64,000 bases of DNA, taken from contig CAMBHL010000005.1 in the NCBI GenBank assembly GCA_945867155.1, positions 99,486 through 163,485 on the forward strand, written 5' to 3'. The notes under the pieces are model-generated. The model did not search any database. It was not told where the DNA came from and saw nothing but the letters and a program-made list of their open reading frames with translations. Both the position numbers and the translations under genes were made by a program. Origin of the DNA: an uncultured Eubacteriaceae bacterium. Its GTDB lineage: Bacteria; Bacillota; Clostridia; Eubacteriales; Eubacteriaceae. Below are positions 40,314 to 49,476 of this stretch, in pieces; within the stretch, counting starts at the first letter, position 1, and every line of letters begins with the position of its first letter.

Positions 40314-41600
40314 TTATTCGTCTTCGCCGAAAATCTTGACCCCGAAGTGTTTGAAGATCATGCGTTCCGCTTCAGGATTCCACAAACCGTGATGGGCCTT
40401 GCAGCATGCGTCGAGTTCTTTGAAGAACGGGTCTTTTTCACCGAGCTTGCCGAAGTCTTCGATCGCCGTCATCGGCATGTTGAATTGCGTGTACGCGAGT
40501 TTTTTGCCCCCTGGAATGTTCGGCAGGTTCATCGTCGTTTCCGCAATGGAGTCGATGCCGCCGACGTGGGTGACCATGATCGCCGGGTCGATTAAGCCCT
40601 TCGCCGCGAGTTCATTCGCTTCGATCATATCGTCGTTGTTGCCGCCGGTCGTGCCCATGATGTGGGTCGCATTGTAATGGCAGTCGTAGAGGTTGACCGT
40701 TGCCGAGAACGTCTTGTCCTGGGGTCCTGAGAAGAAGTTCATGCAGCCGTCATATGCCAAAACCGAGTTGCAGAGGGTCGCAACGGCCGGGATCGGCACG
40801 TACACGAAGGCATCATCGTAGCCGTGGCCTTCGGAGATATCCAGCAGGCCCTGTTTCGGGTCGTCCATCTTAGCCGTATTGACATAAATGAGTTCCACAC
40901 CGTTTTCCGCCGCCTTGCTTTCCGGCATCACTTCTTTTGCGCGGGCGATTTTCGCGTCATCGACGTCGGTCACCACGATGCGTTTAGGATGATAGTCGCA
41001 GACACAGCCGTACGCCACTGCGCCGAGCCCCATCGGCCCGCAGCCGCCCATGATGATCACGTTGCCGTCCGGCTTCAAGCCCATCTGATGATGATAATTG
41101 GCCTGCTTGGTGTGATACATGCCATGGAAGGCGCCGATTGAGCAGGACATCGGTTCGCCGAGGGACGCTTTGTAAAAGCTGTCCCCGTCAAAAGGCATCA
41201 GCGCGCCGACTTCCATCGCTTCGTGGGGGAAGATGCAGTATTCGGTGTCGCCGCCGAAGAATTCATAAGAATATCCCGGAGAATCCATGCTGCCTTTGTA
41301 GTTTAATGCCGGCTGCTGTGCGAAGCGCATGCCCGGTTTGAACTGATCCTGCCACTTCTTGCCGACTTTGACAATGACACCGGCAAATTCATGACCGGTG
41401 ATGACCGGATTGGTGTCCACGTTCTGGGGGCAGCGCTTGTGGTTTTTCCCCTGTTTTGCGAGTTTATAGGTCGACATGCAGATGCTGTCGCTGTAAATCT
41501 TGGCCAGAATTTCGTCATCTTTGATTTCTGGCAATTCGAATTCTTCGAGTCTTAAATCCATTGCGCCGTACATTCTGACCGCTTTTGTTCTCTGTCCCAT
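40314..41600 (-). CDS. Zinc-dependent hexitol/sorbose-phosphate-type dehydrogenase
   Basis: A 428-residue medium-chain dehydrogenase. Zinc-site motifs: DSICMSTYKL near residue 41, GHEFAG near 69 and GEPMSCSIG near 148; Rossmann VIIMGGCGPMGLGAVAYG near 182. It is longer than common sorbitol dehydrogenases and resembles the L-sorbose-1-phosphate reductase (SorE) group. Located directly downstream of a mannitol-type PTS permease in an operon, it likely oxidises or reduces the incoming sugar-alcohol phosphate. Exact substrate is not decidable. RBS AAAGGAAG precedes the ATG. Confidence 0.8.
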   Translation of the reverse strand: MGQRTKAVRMYGAMDLRLEEFELPEIKDDEILAKIYSDSICMSTYKLAKQGKNHKRCPQNVDTNPVITGHEFAGVIVKVGKKWQDQFKPGMRFAQQPALNYKGSMDSPGYSYEFFGGDTEYCIFPHEAMEVGALMPFDGDSFYKASLGEPMSCSIGAFHGMYHTKQANYHHQMGLKPDGNVIIMGGCGPMGLGAVAYGCVCDYHPKRIVVTDVDDAKIARAKEVMPESKAAENGVELIYVNTAKMDDPKQGLLDISEGHGYDDAFVYVPIPAVATLCNSVLAYDGCMNFFSGPQDKTFSATVNLYDCHYNATHIMGTTGGNNDDMIEANELAAKGLIDPAIMVTHVGGIDSIAETTMNLPNIPGGKKLAYTQFNMPMTAIEDFGKLGEKDPFFKELDACCKAHHGLWNPEAERMIFKHFGVKIFGEDE

Positions 41601-41652
41601 GATATTACTTCCTTTCGATTTAATTTCTAATTTTTATCTTGCTTTTATTTCT

Positions 41653-43560
41653 TTATTTAAATGTATTGTAGACTTCGTCAACGCTCATCTGTAAAATCTT
41701 GTCGACAGCTTCTTCCGAATTGCAGGCCACTGCGATTCTCGCCAGGGTATCGACATGTTCGTCGCCGACCGACGCGATCCCGATGATTAATTTTACCGTC
41801 TGGCCGTCGCCCCAGTCCACGCCGTCCGGATACGTGAAGATCACGAGCCCGGCGTTTAAGATTTCACCGGTCATCCCTTCGATCCCGTGGGGAATCGCGA
41901 GATTGTTGCCGATTGCCGTGTTAAAGACTTTTTCTTTTTCGAGCATGGCCTCTGTGTATTTTTCAGTGGTATAGCCGCTTTCGTACATGATTTTGCCGAT
42001 GTCTCGAATGACTTCTTCTTTGGTCTGGGTCGGGCGGTTCAGGAGGATGTTTTTCTTGATCAGCACACCGCCTTTGTAATCTTCATGCGCTTCCAACTGC
42101 GCCTCTATTTGATTATTTTGCGCTTCTAATTCTGTATTGTTTGTTTCTGCTTCGGCTTCTTCCGGCTTGTTTTCCCGGGATGCGACGATTTCAGCGACCA
42201 CCTGGTCGTATTCCGGCGCATTCATGAAATTCGTAATGGTCACAATTCTGGCCTGGGGCGCACTTTTCTTGGCCCGTTCGACCAAATCCTGATGGCAGAT
42301 CACGAACTTCGTGCCATCCGGAATTTCAGAAACCGACGAATGTTCGACTTTAATGTTGTTAAATCCGGCTTCTGCAAGTTTGCGCTGCATCACCGCCGCG
42401 CCCATCGCCGATGAGCCCATGCCGGCGTCGCAGGCGAATACGATCTGGTCGAGGGTTCTCAAATCGACTTCGGCCCCCTGATGGACCAAACCTTTCGCGC
42501 TGTTTTTCATCGTGTTCATCTGGTCTTTCGCATCGTCCAAGCTGTTTTTCACACTCGAGAATCTAATGATCGGCGTTGCGATCGCGAAGGATACGGCCGC
42601 CGCAATCACAGCTGACAGCAGCACTGCGAGGGTCGAGCCCTTCGGCGCCATGCCGACGAAGGCGATAATCGAACCCGGTGAAGCCGGACCGTTGAGACCT
42701 AAATGAAAAATCGTATTGTACATCATGGCCGCAAAGCTGCCGGAAATCGTCGCGAGCAGCAGAATCGGGTTCATCAGAATATAAGGGAAGGAAATTTCGT
42801 GAATCCCGCCGAGCAGATGAACGATCAGCGCGCCCGGTGCTGAATCTTTCGTGGCTTTGTCTTTTGAGAAGAGCCAGTAAGCGAGCAGGACGCCGGTTCC
42901 CGGTCCCGGATTCGTTTCGATCATGTAGAAGATCGACTTGCCTGCCGTCTTGACCTGTTCAGCGCCAAGGGGTGTAAAGATGCCGTGGTTGATCGCGTTG
43001 TTCAAGAACAGGACTTTTGCCGGTTCCACAAAGATGGAAACGAGGGGCAGCAGGCTGTGTTTGACTAAAACGTTCGCGCCTGCCTGCAGGACCGCGAGCA
43101 GCCCGGCCATAATCGGTCCGAAAATGTAATAGCCGACGATCGCAAGCAGCAATCCGATGATGCCGACCGAAAAGTTATTGACCAGCATTTCGAATCCCGG
43201 CTTGATCTTGCCGTCGACCGCTTTGTCAAACTGTTTGATGACCCAGCCGGCGAGGGGTCCCATGACCATCGCACCCATGAGCATTGTGGTGCCTGGATTC
43301 GACTGGATGACGCCCATCGTGGCGATCGCACCCATCACGGCGCCGCGCTGTCCGCCGACCATCTTGCCGCCGGTGTACGCGATCAGCAGCGGCAGAGCAT
43401 AACTCAAAAACGGTCCGACAATCGTGTTGAGCTCCTTGTTCGGCAGCCAGCCCGTGTCGATAAACAATGCGGCCATCAGCCCCCATGCAATAAACGCACC
43501 GATGTTGGGCATGACCATCCCGGATAAAAACCGGCCAAACGATTGAACTTTCTCTTTCAT
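41653..43560 (-). CDS. PTS mannitol-family transporter, EIICBA
   Basis: A 635-residue three-domain permease. IIC: residues 1 to about 340, eight or so helices, with GGIHEISFPYILM, the signature of the mannitol/fructose group. IIB: about 370-465 with FACDAGMGSSAMGA holding the phospho-Cys. A Glu/Asn/Gln-rich linker precedes IIA (about 500-635), with NNLAIPHGIEG holding the phospho-His. It imports and phosphorylates a hexitol such as mannitol. First gene of an operon with the dehydrogenase; divergent from a DeoR regulator. Confidence 0.9.
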   Translation of the reverse strand: MKEKVQSFGRFLSGMVMPNIGAFIAWGLMAALFIDTGWLPNKELNTIVGPFLSYALPLLIAYTGGKMVGGQRGAVMGAIATMGVIQSNPGTTMLMGAMVMGPLAGWVIKQFDKAVDGKIKPGFEMLVNNFSVGIIGLLLAIVGYYIFGPIMAGLLAVLQAGANVLVKHSLLPLVSIFVEPAKVLFLNNAINHGIFTPLGAEQVKTAGKSIFYMIETNPGPGTGVLLAYWLFSKDKATKDSAPGALIVHLLGGIHEISFPYILMNPILLLATISGSFAAMMYNTIFHLGLNGPASPGSIIAFVGMAPKGSTLAVLLSAVIAAAVSFAIATPIIRFSSVKNSLDDAKDQMNTMKNSAKGLVHQGAEVDLRTLDQIVFACDAGMGSSAMGAAVMQRKLAEAGFNNIKVEHSSVSEIPDGTKFVICHQDLVERAKKSAPQARIVTITNFMNAPEYDQVVAEIVASRENKPEEAEAETNNTELEAQNNQIEAQLEAHEDYKGGVLIKKNILLNRPTQTKEEVIRDIGKIMYESGYTTEKYTEAMLEKEKVFNTAIGNNLAIPHGIEGMTGEILNAGLVIFTYPDGVDWGDGQTVKLIIGIASVGDEHVDTLARIAVACNSEEAVDKILQMSVDEVYNTFK

Positions 43561-43644
43561 CTTATCCTCCTATTTCGATGAAATATAACCCTTAATGATG
43601 CTCAGCTCGCAACTTATCTAATTATTTTTTGTTGCGTTTTGTTG

Positions 43645-43684
43645 TTGTTGACAACAATATAGCATGGTATTTCTTGCCTGTCAA
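43645..43684 (-). promoter_or_regulatory. Promoter and operator of the PTS operon
   Basis: Minus strand TTGACA (43684-43679), 17 bases, TATATT (43661-43656). Overlapping the start point is a perfect dyad TTGTTG-A-CAACAA (43645-43657), followed by more TTGT/ACAA repeats to about 43630. This suits the divergent DeoR-type repressor. Confidence 0.7.
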
Positions 43685-43714
43685 GCATAAATTAACAAAA
43701 ATCAAAGTTTTTTC

Positions 43715-43742
43715 TTGTGATTCGTTGGGAATATGCTAAAAT
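43715..43742 (+). promoter_or_regulatory. Promoter of the deoR-type regulator gene
   Basis: TTGTGA (43715-43720), 16 bases, TGC-TAAAAT extended -10 (TAAAAT 43737-43742). Confidence 0.5.
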
Positions 43743-43815
43743 GAAATGAGAATAAACAAGAAAAGCAACCAACCGCAAGTTTTATTTTTATGAATCTATA
43801 GAAATGGAGAAAATT

Positions 43816-44586
43816 ATGGCGAACTTAACGGCAGACCGGCGCAACCGCATGGCGCAGATCTTACTCAAAAACGGCAGCATCAAAGTCGGTGAAATGGCGG
43901 AATTTTTTGATGTCTCGACCGAAACGATCCGCAAAGATATCATTTATCTCGAAAAAATGGGCATCGCCGAAAAAAATTACGGCGGCGCGATCCCAAAGGT
44001 CAGCGCCGTCGAAAAGCCGCTGAATGAAAAAGAATGGGTTCACGCCGACGAAAAGGCTGAAATTGCCGCGAAGGCGGTTGCGATGATTGGCGAACACGAC
44101 ACGGTGCTCCTCGACGCGGGCAGCACGACCAGCGCCATTGCCAAGCAGCTGACAATCAAAAGCGACCTGACGATTATTACGAACTCCCTCGATGCTGCCG
44201 GCATTTTATCGGAATCCAATCATCAGGTTTTTCTCTGCGGCGGTAAAATCCGCAGAAGCTCCCACGCGCTGATCGGCGGCTGGCTCCTCGACCGTCTTAA
44301 AAATATCCGCGCGAACATCGCATTTTTAGGCTCTGACGGATTCAAAAATCAAAACGGGCCGACAACGGTTTCCTACGACGAATCCTGTGTCAAATCCTGG
44401 ATGCTGCGCGCCGCTGAAAAGACGTACGTTGTGGCCGACAGCACAAAATGCACGACGACCGCGCAGTTTGCTTACGCGGACTGGGCTGACGTCACCGGCA
44501 TCATTACGGCTGGTGATCATATCGAGACTTTAAAAGAGATGATCCATAACGCGACGGCCGTCATTGACGCGACGAACGCAAAATAA
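43816..44586 (+). CDS. DeoR/GlpR-family transcriptional regulator
   Basis: A 256-residue repressor. I prefer the ATG at 43816 because GGAG lies 7 bases upstream; an ATG at 43804 would add MEKI. N-terminal winged helix-turn-helix: RRNRMAQILLKNGSIKVGEMAEFFDVSTETIRKDIIYLEKMG. The sugar-phosphate-binding domain follows with LLDAGSTTSAIAKQL, ITNSLDAAGIL, CGGKIRRSSHALIG and VADSTKCTTTA. It is likely the repressor of the divergent PTS operon, released by the transported sugar-phosphate. Confidence 0.92.
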   Translation: MANLTADRRNRMAQILLKNGSIKVGEMAEFFDVSTETIRKDIIYLEKMGIAEKNYGGAIPKVSAVEKPLNEKEWVHADEKAEIAAKAVAMIGEHDTVLLDAGSTTSAIAKQLTIKSDLTIITNSLDAAGILSESNHQVFLCGGKIRRSSHALIGGWLLDRLKNIRANIAFLGSDGFKNQNGPTTVSYDESCVKSWMLRAAEKTYVVADSTKCTTTAQFAYADWADVTGIITAGDHIETLKEMIHNATAVIDATNAK

Positions 44587-44606
44587 TATAAGCATAACAT
44601 CAACAA

Positions 44607-44648
44607 AAAAAATGCTGTCCCGTGAATGACCACGAGACAGCATTTTTT
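44607..44648. terminator. Bidirectional terminator between deoR and alr
   Basis: AAAAATGCTGTC...GACAGCATTTTTT stem with T runs on both strands between convergent genes. Confidence 0.8.
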
Positions 44649-44667
44649 ATTGCTTTTGGGTTTAATC

Positions 44668-45936
44668 TTAAAGACTTCCGTAGAAGCCGTCGTTTAAGAT
44701 TTCGACTTCGAGATGTTCGTCCCCCATGAATTTGTAGAGGCGGGGCACCCGCTTGTTGACCATGCACACCAGTTCGTAGTTGATGGTGCCGAGCTTGTCC
44801 GCGAGTTCTTCCACGGGAATGTGGGGCCCGAAGAGTTCCACTTCGTCTCCGACCGCCACATCGGGCACATCGGTGACGTCCACGGTGCACTGGTCCATGC
44901 AGATATTGCCGACCACCGGCGCCCGGTGTCCCCTGAGGTACACTTCGGCGCCTTTGCCCGAGAGCATCCGGGTGTAGCCGTCGGCGTAGCCCACGGCGAG
45001 GGTCGCGATTTTCCGGTCGCTGTCGGCGATGAATTTCCGGCCGTAACCGCAGGAATCCCCGGCGTGGATCGTCTTCAGGTGCATGACCGTCGTCTTGAAC
45101 GTCATGACCGGGCGCAGCTTGAGGTTTTCCTTCTTGACTTCATCGGACGGGTACAGCCCGTACAGGATGATCCCCGGGCGCACGGCGTTGAACACGGTCT
45201 TGCCGAAATCGACGATGGCCGCAGAGTTTTCCACGTGCTTGAGCGGGATGTCAACGCCGTTTTTCTTGAGGCCCCGGACCACGTCCAGGTAGCGCTTCAT
45301 CTGAAGTTCAGTAAAGCGCTTGTCTTTTTCGTCCGCCGTCGCGAAATGGGTGAACAGGCCGTAGAGTTCGATCCCTGGCAGCTCCGCCATTTCGGTGATC
45401 GCCGGCACCGCTTCGTCCCAGCGGAAGCCGATGCGGCCCATGCCCGTGTCCACTTTGACGTGAATCCGGGTGGTGGTGCCGTTTTTGACGTTGTATTCAG
45501 ACAGGGCCCGGGCAAAGTCCAGGGAATCCACCGCCGGCTGAATGTCCCATTCCACGAGGTCCGGGATTTCATCTTTGGCGGTGAGGCCGAGGATCATGAT
45601 ATCGCACCGGTCGATGCCCTTCTGGCGCAGGGCGATGGCTTCGTCGAGAAAGGCCACCGCCATCATGTCCACGCCTTCGTCCTGAAGGGTCTGGGTCAGT
45701 TCGATGCCGTGGCCGTAGGCGTCGGCCTTCACCACGGCGATGAGCTTCGCCCCGGGGCCGACCCGCTTCTTGATGGCCTGGAGGTTGAGGACGGCGTGGT
45801 CCAGATCGATTTCCGCCCAAGTCGGCCGGTGGGCCGGCACAGGCACCTTGATGCCCAGGGCGTCAAATTCCCGTTCTTCCCCGCCCACTTCGGCGCTGCC
45901 CGCCGATTCGCTGCTGTAATTAAAATCTTCGTTCAT
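44668..45936 (-). CDS. alr: Alanine racemase
   Basis: A 422-residue PLP enzyme supplying D-alanine for peptidoglycan. The PLP lysine lies in AVVKADAYGHG near residue 70; the catalytic Tyr in CGYGRKF near 300; VDTGMGRIGF, HFATADEKD and GNICMDQCTVDVT are also typical. An N-terminal extension of about 35 polar residues precedes the first family motif (RPTWAEIDLDHAVLNL). It is the third gene of an ispF-mtnN-alr operon with a gap of 13 bases from mtnN. Confidence 0.95.
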   Translation of the reverse strand: MNEDFNYSSESAGSAEVGGEEREFDALGIKVPVPAHRPTWAEIDLDHAVLNLQAIKKRVGPGAKLIAVVKADAYGHGIELTQTLQDEGVDMMAVAFLDEAIALRQKGIDRCDIMILGLTAKDEIPDLVEWDIQPAVDSLDFARALSEYNVKNGTTTRIHVKVDTGMGRIGFRWDEAVPAITEMAELPGIELYGLFTHFATADEKDKRFTELQMKRYLDVVRGLKKNGVDIPLKHVENSAAIVDFGKTVFNAVRPGIILYGLYPSDEVKKENLKLRPVMTFKTTVMHLKTIHAGDSCGYGRKFIADSDRKIATLAVGYADGYTRMLSGKGAEVYLRGHRAPVVGNICMDQCTVDVTDVPDVAVGDEVELFGPHIPVEELADKLGTINYELVCMVNKRVPRLYKFMGDEHLEVEILNDGFYGSL

Positions 45937-45949
45937 GGTTTCCTCTTCT

Positions 45950-46645
45950 CTATTGTGCTGAGGCCATGAGGCACACCGCGACGGTCACCGCCGCAGCCGC
46001 TTCAATGGCCTTGGGATAGTAATTTTCGTACGTACCTTCCATGTGTTCGTCGGCCAGATCGGAAATGCCCCGGATCACGAGCCAGGGCACCCCATTGGCG
46101 TCTGCGGTCTGGGCCACGGCGGCCCCTTCCATTTCGACGCAGGTGCCGCCCATCTGATCTCTGAGGGCTTTTTTCAGCCGGGAGTCCGCCACGACGCTGT
46201 CGTCGGTGAGCACCCGCCCGGTTCTGGCCGCAAGCTTCAGCCGTTTGGCCGCCTTTTTGGCGCAGGCGATGAGATCCAAATCCGCCGGATAGGCCGTGCG
46301 GTTCTGAAAGGGCACGTCCGCCGGCGCCCAGCCCTGCTTCGCCGGCTCAAAATGGTAGGCCGCGGCGTCTTCACTGATCACCACTTCTCCAAAATCGAGC
46401 CCGTCGGCGAGGCCCCCGGCGACCCCGAAGGTCAGCACCGGATCCGCCCCGTAACAGTCGATGAGCATCTGGGTGCACCGGGCGCCGTTCACCTTGCCGA
46501 TGCCGGACACAGCGAGGACCACGTCTTCGCCGCCGACCGTCCCGGTCACCAGGTCGATGCCTCCGTGGCTGGATTTTTTAGCGCCGTCGATCCATTTTTC
46601 AAAAGCCGATGCCTCTTCGGGCATGGCGGTGATAATGCCGATCAT
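45950..46645 (-). CDS. mtnN: 5'-Methylthioadenosine/S-adenosylhomocysteine nucleosidase
   Basis: A 231-residue nucleosidase cleaving adenine from MTA/SAH. MIGIITAMPEEASAF holds the N-terminal Glu, SGIGKVNGA follows, and the C-terminal CVEMEGAAVAQTA and IRGISDLAD carry the ribose-binding Glu and catalytic Asp. ATGA overlap with the upstream ispF gene. In some organisms the same enzyme also acts on futalosine or 5'-deoxyadenosine. Confidence 0.95.
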   Translation of the reverse strand: MIGIITAMPEEASAFEKWIDGAKKSSHGGIDLVTGTVGGEDVVLAVSGIGKVNGARCTQMLIDCYGADPVLTFGVAGGLADGLDFGEVVISEDAAAYHFEPAKQGWAPADVPFQNRTAYPADLDLIACAKKAAKRLKLAARTGRVLTDDSVVADSRLKKALRDQMGGTCVEMEGAAVAQTADANGVPWLVIRGISDLADEHMEGTYENYYPKAIEAAAAVTVAVCLMASAQ

Positions 46646-47145
46646 TTTCTGTACAGGAGTGCGGCAGCCTTAGCCGCGATCCCTTCCTCCCTTCCGGTAA
46701 AGCCTAAATGTTCTTCCGTCGTCGCCTTGACGCTCACCTGGCTGATCTCGGCCCGGAGCGTCCCTGCGATGTTTTCCCGCATCTTTTCAATATAGGGGGC
46801 CATTTTCGGCGCCTGGGCCACGACGATCGCGTCGAGGTTGCCGAGGCGGTACCCCGCTGCGTCGATCATCTGCCACACGGCGTCTAAAAGCTTTAAGCTG
46901 TCGGCCCCGGCGTAGCGGTCGTCGGTATCCGGGAAATGGGCGCCGATGTCCTCGAGGGCCAGGGCCCCGAGGAGGCCGTCCATCACCGCATGCAGGAGCA
47001 CGTCGGCGTCGGAGTGGCCGGCGAGGCCTGCATGGCCGGGAATGTGGACGCCGCCGACAATCAGCGGCCGGTCCTTGGCAAAAGCGTGAACGTCGTAGCC
47101 GATGCCGACCCGCATGGGCAGCGCCGTCCCGTCTGTCTCTTTCAT
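46642..47145 (-). CDS. ispF: 2-C-Methyl-D-erythritol 2,4-cyclodiphosphate synthase
   Basis: A 167-residue MEP-pathway enzyme. MRVGIGYDVHAF carries the Asp-x-His metal site; GHSDADVLLHAVMDGLLGA, DIGAHFPDTD and the C-terminal KATTEEHLGFTGREEGIAA are diagnostic. I keep the ATG at 47145 since AAAGGA precedes it, although the family usually begins at the in-frame Met ten residues later. First gene of the operon. Confidence 0.95.
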   Translation of the reverse strand: MKETDGTALPMRVGIGYDVHAFAKDRPLIVGGVHIPGHAGLAGHSDADVLLHAVMDGLLGALALEDIGAHFPDTDDRYAGADSLKLLDAVWQMIDAAGYRLGNLDAIVVAQAPKMAPYIEKMRENIAGTLRAEISQVSVKATTEEHLGFTGREEGIAAKAAALLYRK

Positions 47146-47415
47146 GGCTTGTCCTTTCTGTGTCTCTTCAATATGGCTTCATTATACGCCTAATGTTCCT
47201 CCGCCTTCAATACGATTTTTTATAGATCCTATAAGCGGATACTTTTTTGTTGTTTTATATCGAATTCCTGTATTTTTTTGCTTTAATTTTGCATTAATTC
47301 ACCATGAAAACCCTTTACGTTTATACGGAACTTATGTTACAATATTAACAAATGTTATTTGGGTTTTACACTTTTATCTGAATAATGATTATGATTAAGG
47401 AGGCAACGTAATATC

Positions 47416-48216
47416 ATGAATTTTCTCGTGTGTGTTAAACAAGTGCCTGACACAACCGAAATCCGCATCGATCCGGAAACGAATACCTTAATTCGTAAAG
47501 GTGTGCCGAGCATTGTCAATCCTTTTGATGGGTACGCGCTGGAAATGGCCGCACGCATCAAGGATCAGAGAGACGATGTCAAAATCGTCGTTGTATCAAT
47601 GGGACCCCCGCAAGCCAAAGAAGCTTTAAAGAACTGTCTGGCTGTCGGCGGCGACGAAGCCTACTTGGTTTCCGGCCGTAAATTCGGCGGTTCTGATACC
47701 CTCGCAACCAGCTACGTTTTAGCTTGCGCCATCAAGAAAATCGAAGAACTCGAAGGCAAATTCGACGTGATCTTCTGCGGCAAACAGGCCATCGACGGCG
47801 ATACCGCCCAGGTTGGTCCTGAACTGGCAGAACACCTCGGCTTACCGCAGATCACCTACGGCTTGACCGCTGAAATGACCGACGATGAAATCCAGGTCAC
47901 CCGCGAAACTGAAGACGGCCAGGAAATCCTCGGCGCGAAATTCCCGTGCCTGGTCACCGCAACGAAACCTTCATTTGATCCCCGTCTGCCGAAGATCAAA
48001 GACAAACTGGCAGCCCGTAAAAAAGAAATCCACGTCCTCGGCGAAGAAGATTTCGACATCGACTTCACAAAATGCGGCCTGAAGGGCTCTCCGACCAACG
48101 TCAAGAAGACCTTCGTTCCGCCAGTGAAGACCGGCGGCGAAATGATCACCGGCGAATCCCCGGAAGAACTCGCTCAGAACCTGGCTGCAGCCCTCGACAA
48201 AGCAGGCGTACTATAA
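47416..48216 (+). CDS. etfB: Electron transfer flavoprotein beta subunit, copy 2
   Basis: A 266-residue EtfB (MNFLVCVKQVPDTTEIRIDPETNTLIRKG) with FDGYALEMA, GSDTLATSYVLA and CGKQAIDGDTAQVGPELAEHLG. The DGDTAQVGP loop and extended C terminus are like the EtfB of butyryl-CoA or lactate dehydrogenase complexes, including bifurcating forms. Codons are visibly less GC-biased and more uniform than in neighbours, typical of a highly expressed gene. RBS AAGGAGG. No acyl-CoA dehydrogenase is adjacent, so its partner is encoded elsewhere. Confidence 0.95.
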   Translation: MNFLVCVKQVPDTTEIRIDPETNTLIRKGVPSIVNPFDGYALEMAARIKDQRDDVKIVVVSMGPPQAKEALKNCLAVGGDEAYLVSGRKFGGSDTLATSYVLACAIKKIEELEGKFDVIFCGKQAIDGDTAQVGPELAEHLGLPQITYGLTAEMTDDEIQVTRETEDGQEILGAKFPCLVTATKPSFDPRLPKIKDKLAARKKEIHVLGEEDFDIDFTKCGLKGSPTNVKKTFVPPVKTGGEMITGESPEELAQNLAAALDKAGVL

Positions 48217-48234
48217 TAAGAGAGGAGATCAGAT

Positions 48235-49248
48235 ATGGAACCAAAAACAAAGGATCTTTGGGTATTTATTGAAACTTATCCTGATGGCTCCGCTCAGAGT
48301 GTGGGCCTGGAACTGTTAAACCCTGGACGCGAACTCGCTGAAAAACAGGGCGGCAAACTGGTCGGTCTCGTCATCGGCCACAACACTGATCCCGCTGTCA
48401 AAGCGGCTCAGGAACACGGCGCTGACCAGGTCATCGTCATCGACGGCGAAGAATACGAACACTTCACCACTGACGCTTACGTCAACGCTTTGTACGAAGT
48501 CATCACCAAATACGCACCGACTGCAATGCTCATCGGCGCAACCAACAACGGCCGCGATGTCGGACCGCGTCTGTCATCCCGTCTCCAGACCGGCTTAACC
48601 GCTGACTGTACAAAACTGGCATACGACGACGAAACCGGCAACATCGCCTGGACCCGTCCGGCCTTCGGCGGCAACCTCATGGCCACCATCCTGTGCCCGA
48701 ACCACCGTCCGGAATTAGGGACCGTTCGTCCTGGTGTCTTCAAAGCATCTGAACCTGAAGAAGGCCGCACCTGCGAAGTCATCAAAGAAGATATCCACGT
48801 TGCTCCAGAAGATATCAGAACTCGCTTAATCAAAGAAATGAAGGAAGATGCTTCCGAAATGGTCGACCTCGTCGGCGCAGACGTCATCGTTTCCGGCGGC
48901 CGCGGTGTCGGTGGAGCTGAAGGCTTTGAACCCCTTAAAGAATTAGCAGACGCTTTAGGCGGCGTTGTCGGGGCTTCCCGTGCAGCTGTCGACGCTGGCT
49001 GGATCGCACACTCCCACCAGGTTGGCCAGACTGGGAAAACCGTCGGCCCGAAACTCTACATCGCCTGCGGGATTTCCGGCGCCATTCAGCACGTTGCCGG
49101 GATGAGCAGCTCTGACTGCATCGTCGCGATCAACAAAGACGAAGACGCACCGATCTTCGACATCGCCGATTACGGTGTCGTCGGCAACCTCTTCGACGTT
49201 GTTCCGGCTTTAACGGCTGAAGTCAAGAAAATCAAAGGCATCGCTTAA
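48235..49248 (+). CDS. etfA: Electron transfer flavoprotein alpha subunit, copy 2
   Basis: A 337-residue EtfA with DLWVFIETYPDGSAQSVGLELL at the start and the C-terminal FAD domain: VSGGRGVGGAEGFEPLKELADALGGVVGASRAAVDAGWI, VGQTGKTVGPKLYIACGISGAIQH and AINKDEDAPIFDIADYGVVGN. It follows etfB by 18 bases (RBS AGAGAGGAG) and ends at a strong terminator. Probably the main central-metabolism ETF, in contrast to the ureide-cluster copy. Confidence 0.95.
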   Translation: MEPKTKDLWVFIETYPDGSAQSVGLELLNPGRELAEKQGGKLVGLVIGHNTDPAVKAAQEHGADQVIVIDGEEYEHFTTDAYVNALYEVITKYAPTAMLIGATNNGRDVGPRLSSRLQTGLTADCTKLAYDDETGNIAWTRPAFGGNLMATILCPNHRPELGTVRPGVFKASEPEEGRTCEVIKEDIHVAPEDIRTRLIKEMKEDASEMVDLVGADVIVSGGRGVGGAEGFEPLKELADALGGVVGASRAAVDAGWIAHSHQVGQTGKTVGPKLYIACGISGAIQHVAGMSSSDCIVAINKDEDAPIFDIADYGVVGNLFDVVPALTAEVKKIKGIA

Positions 49249-49262
49249 GATTAAGTGATCTC

Positions 49263-49293
49263 ATTCCCCTGCCCATGCGGCAGGGGTTTTTTA
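49263..49293 (+). terminator. Terminator of etfBA copy 2
   Basis: CCCCTGCC-CATG-CGGCAGGGG followed by T6. Confidence 0.85.
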
Positions 49294-49307
49294 TTTGAAA
49301 ATTTTTT

Positions 49308-49476
49308 GCAAAAAAAGAAGGGCTCCGAACCATTTTAGGGGGAGGAGTTCGAAGTCCTTTTGGAGAGAGGGGGGTAATATTATGATTCCTTGCTGAATTC
49401 TCGCATATTCAGCAAGTCTGAACATCATACCTACATCCAATCGGGTGTGTTTCAATCGAATGTATTGATCTGATGT
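49308..49476 (-). ncRNA. Candidate C-rich small regulatory RNA (about 170 nt)
   Basis: On the minus strand a strong promoter, TTGACG (49511-49506), 17 bases, TATACT (49488-49483), is followed by about 170 bases without a credible ORF. The end is a terminator whose arms CUUCGAACU and GGUUCGGAG pair at 49318-49358 with T7 behind. Inside is a perfect 10-base-pair hairpin CTTGCTGAAT/ATTCAGCAAG (49389-49416). Two unpaired C-rich stretches (ACCCCCCTCTCTCC and CTCCTCCCCCT) are complementary to Shine-Dalgarno sequences, as in several Firmicute antisense small RNAs. No known family is recognised. Promoter strength and terminator are seen; function is inferred. Confidence 0.55.
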
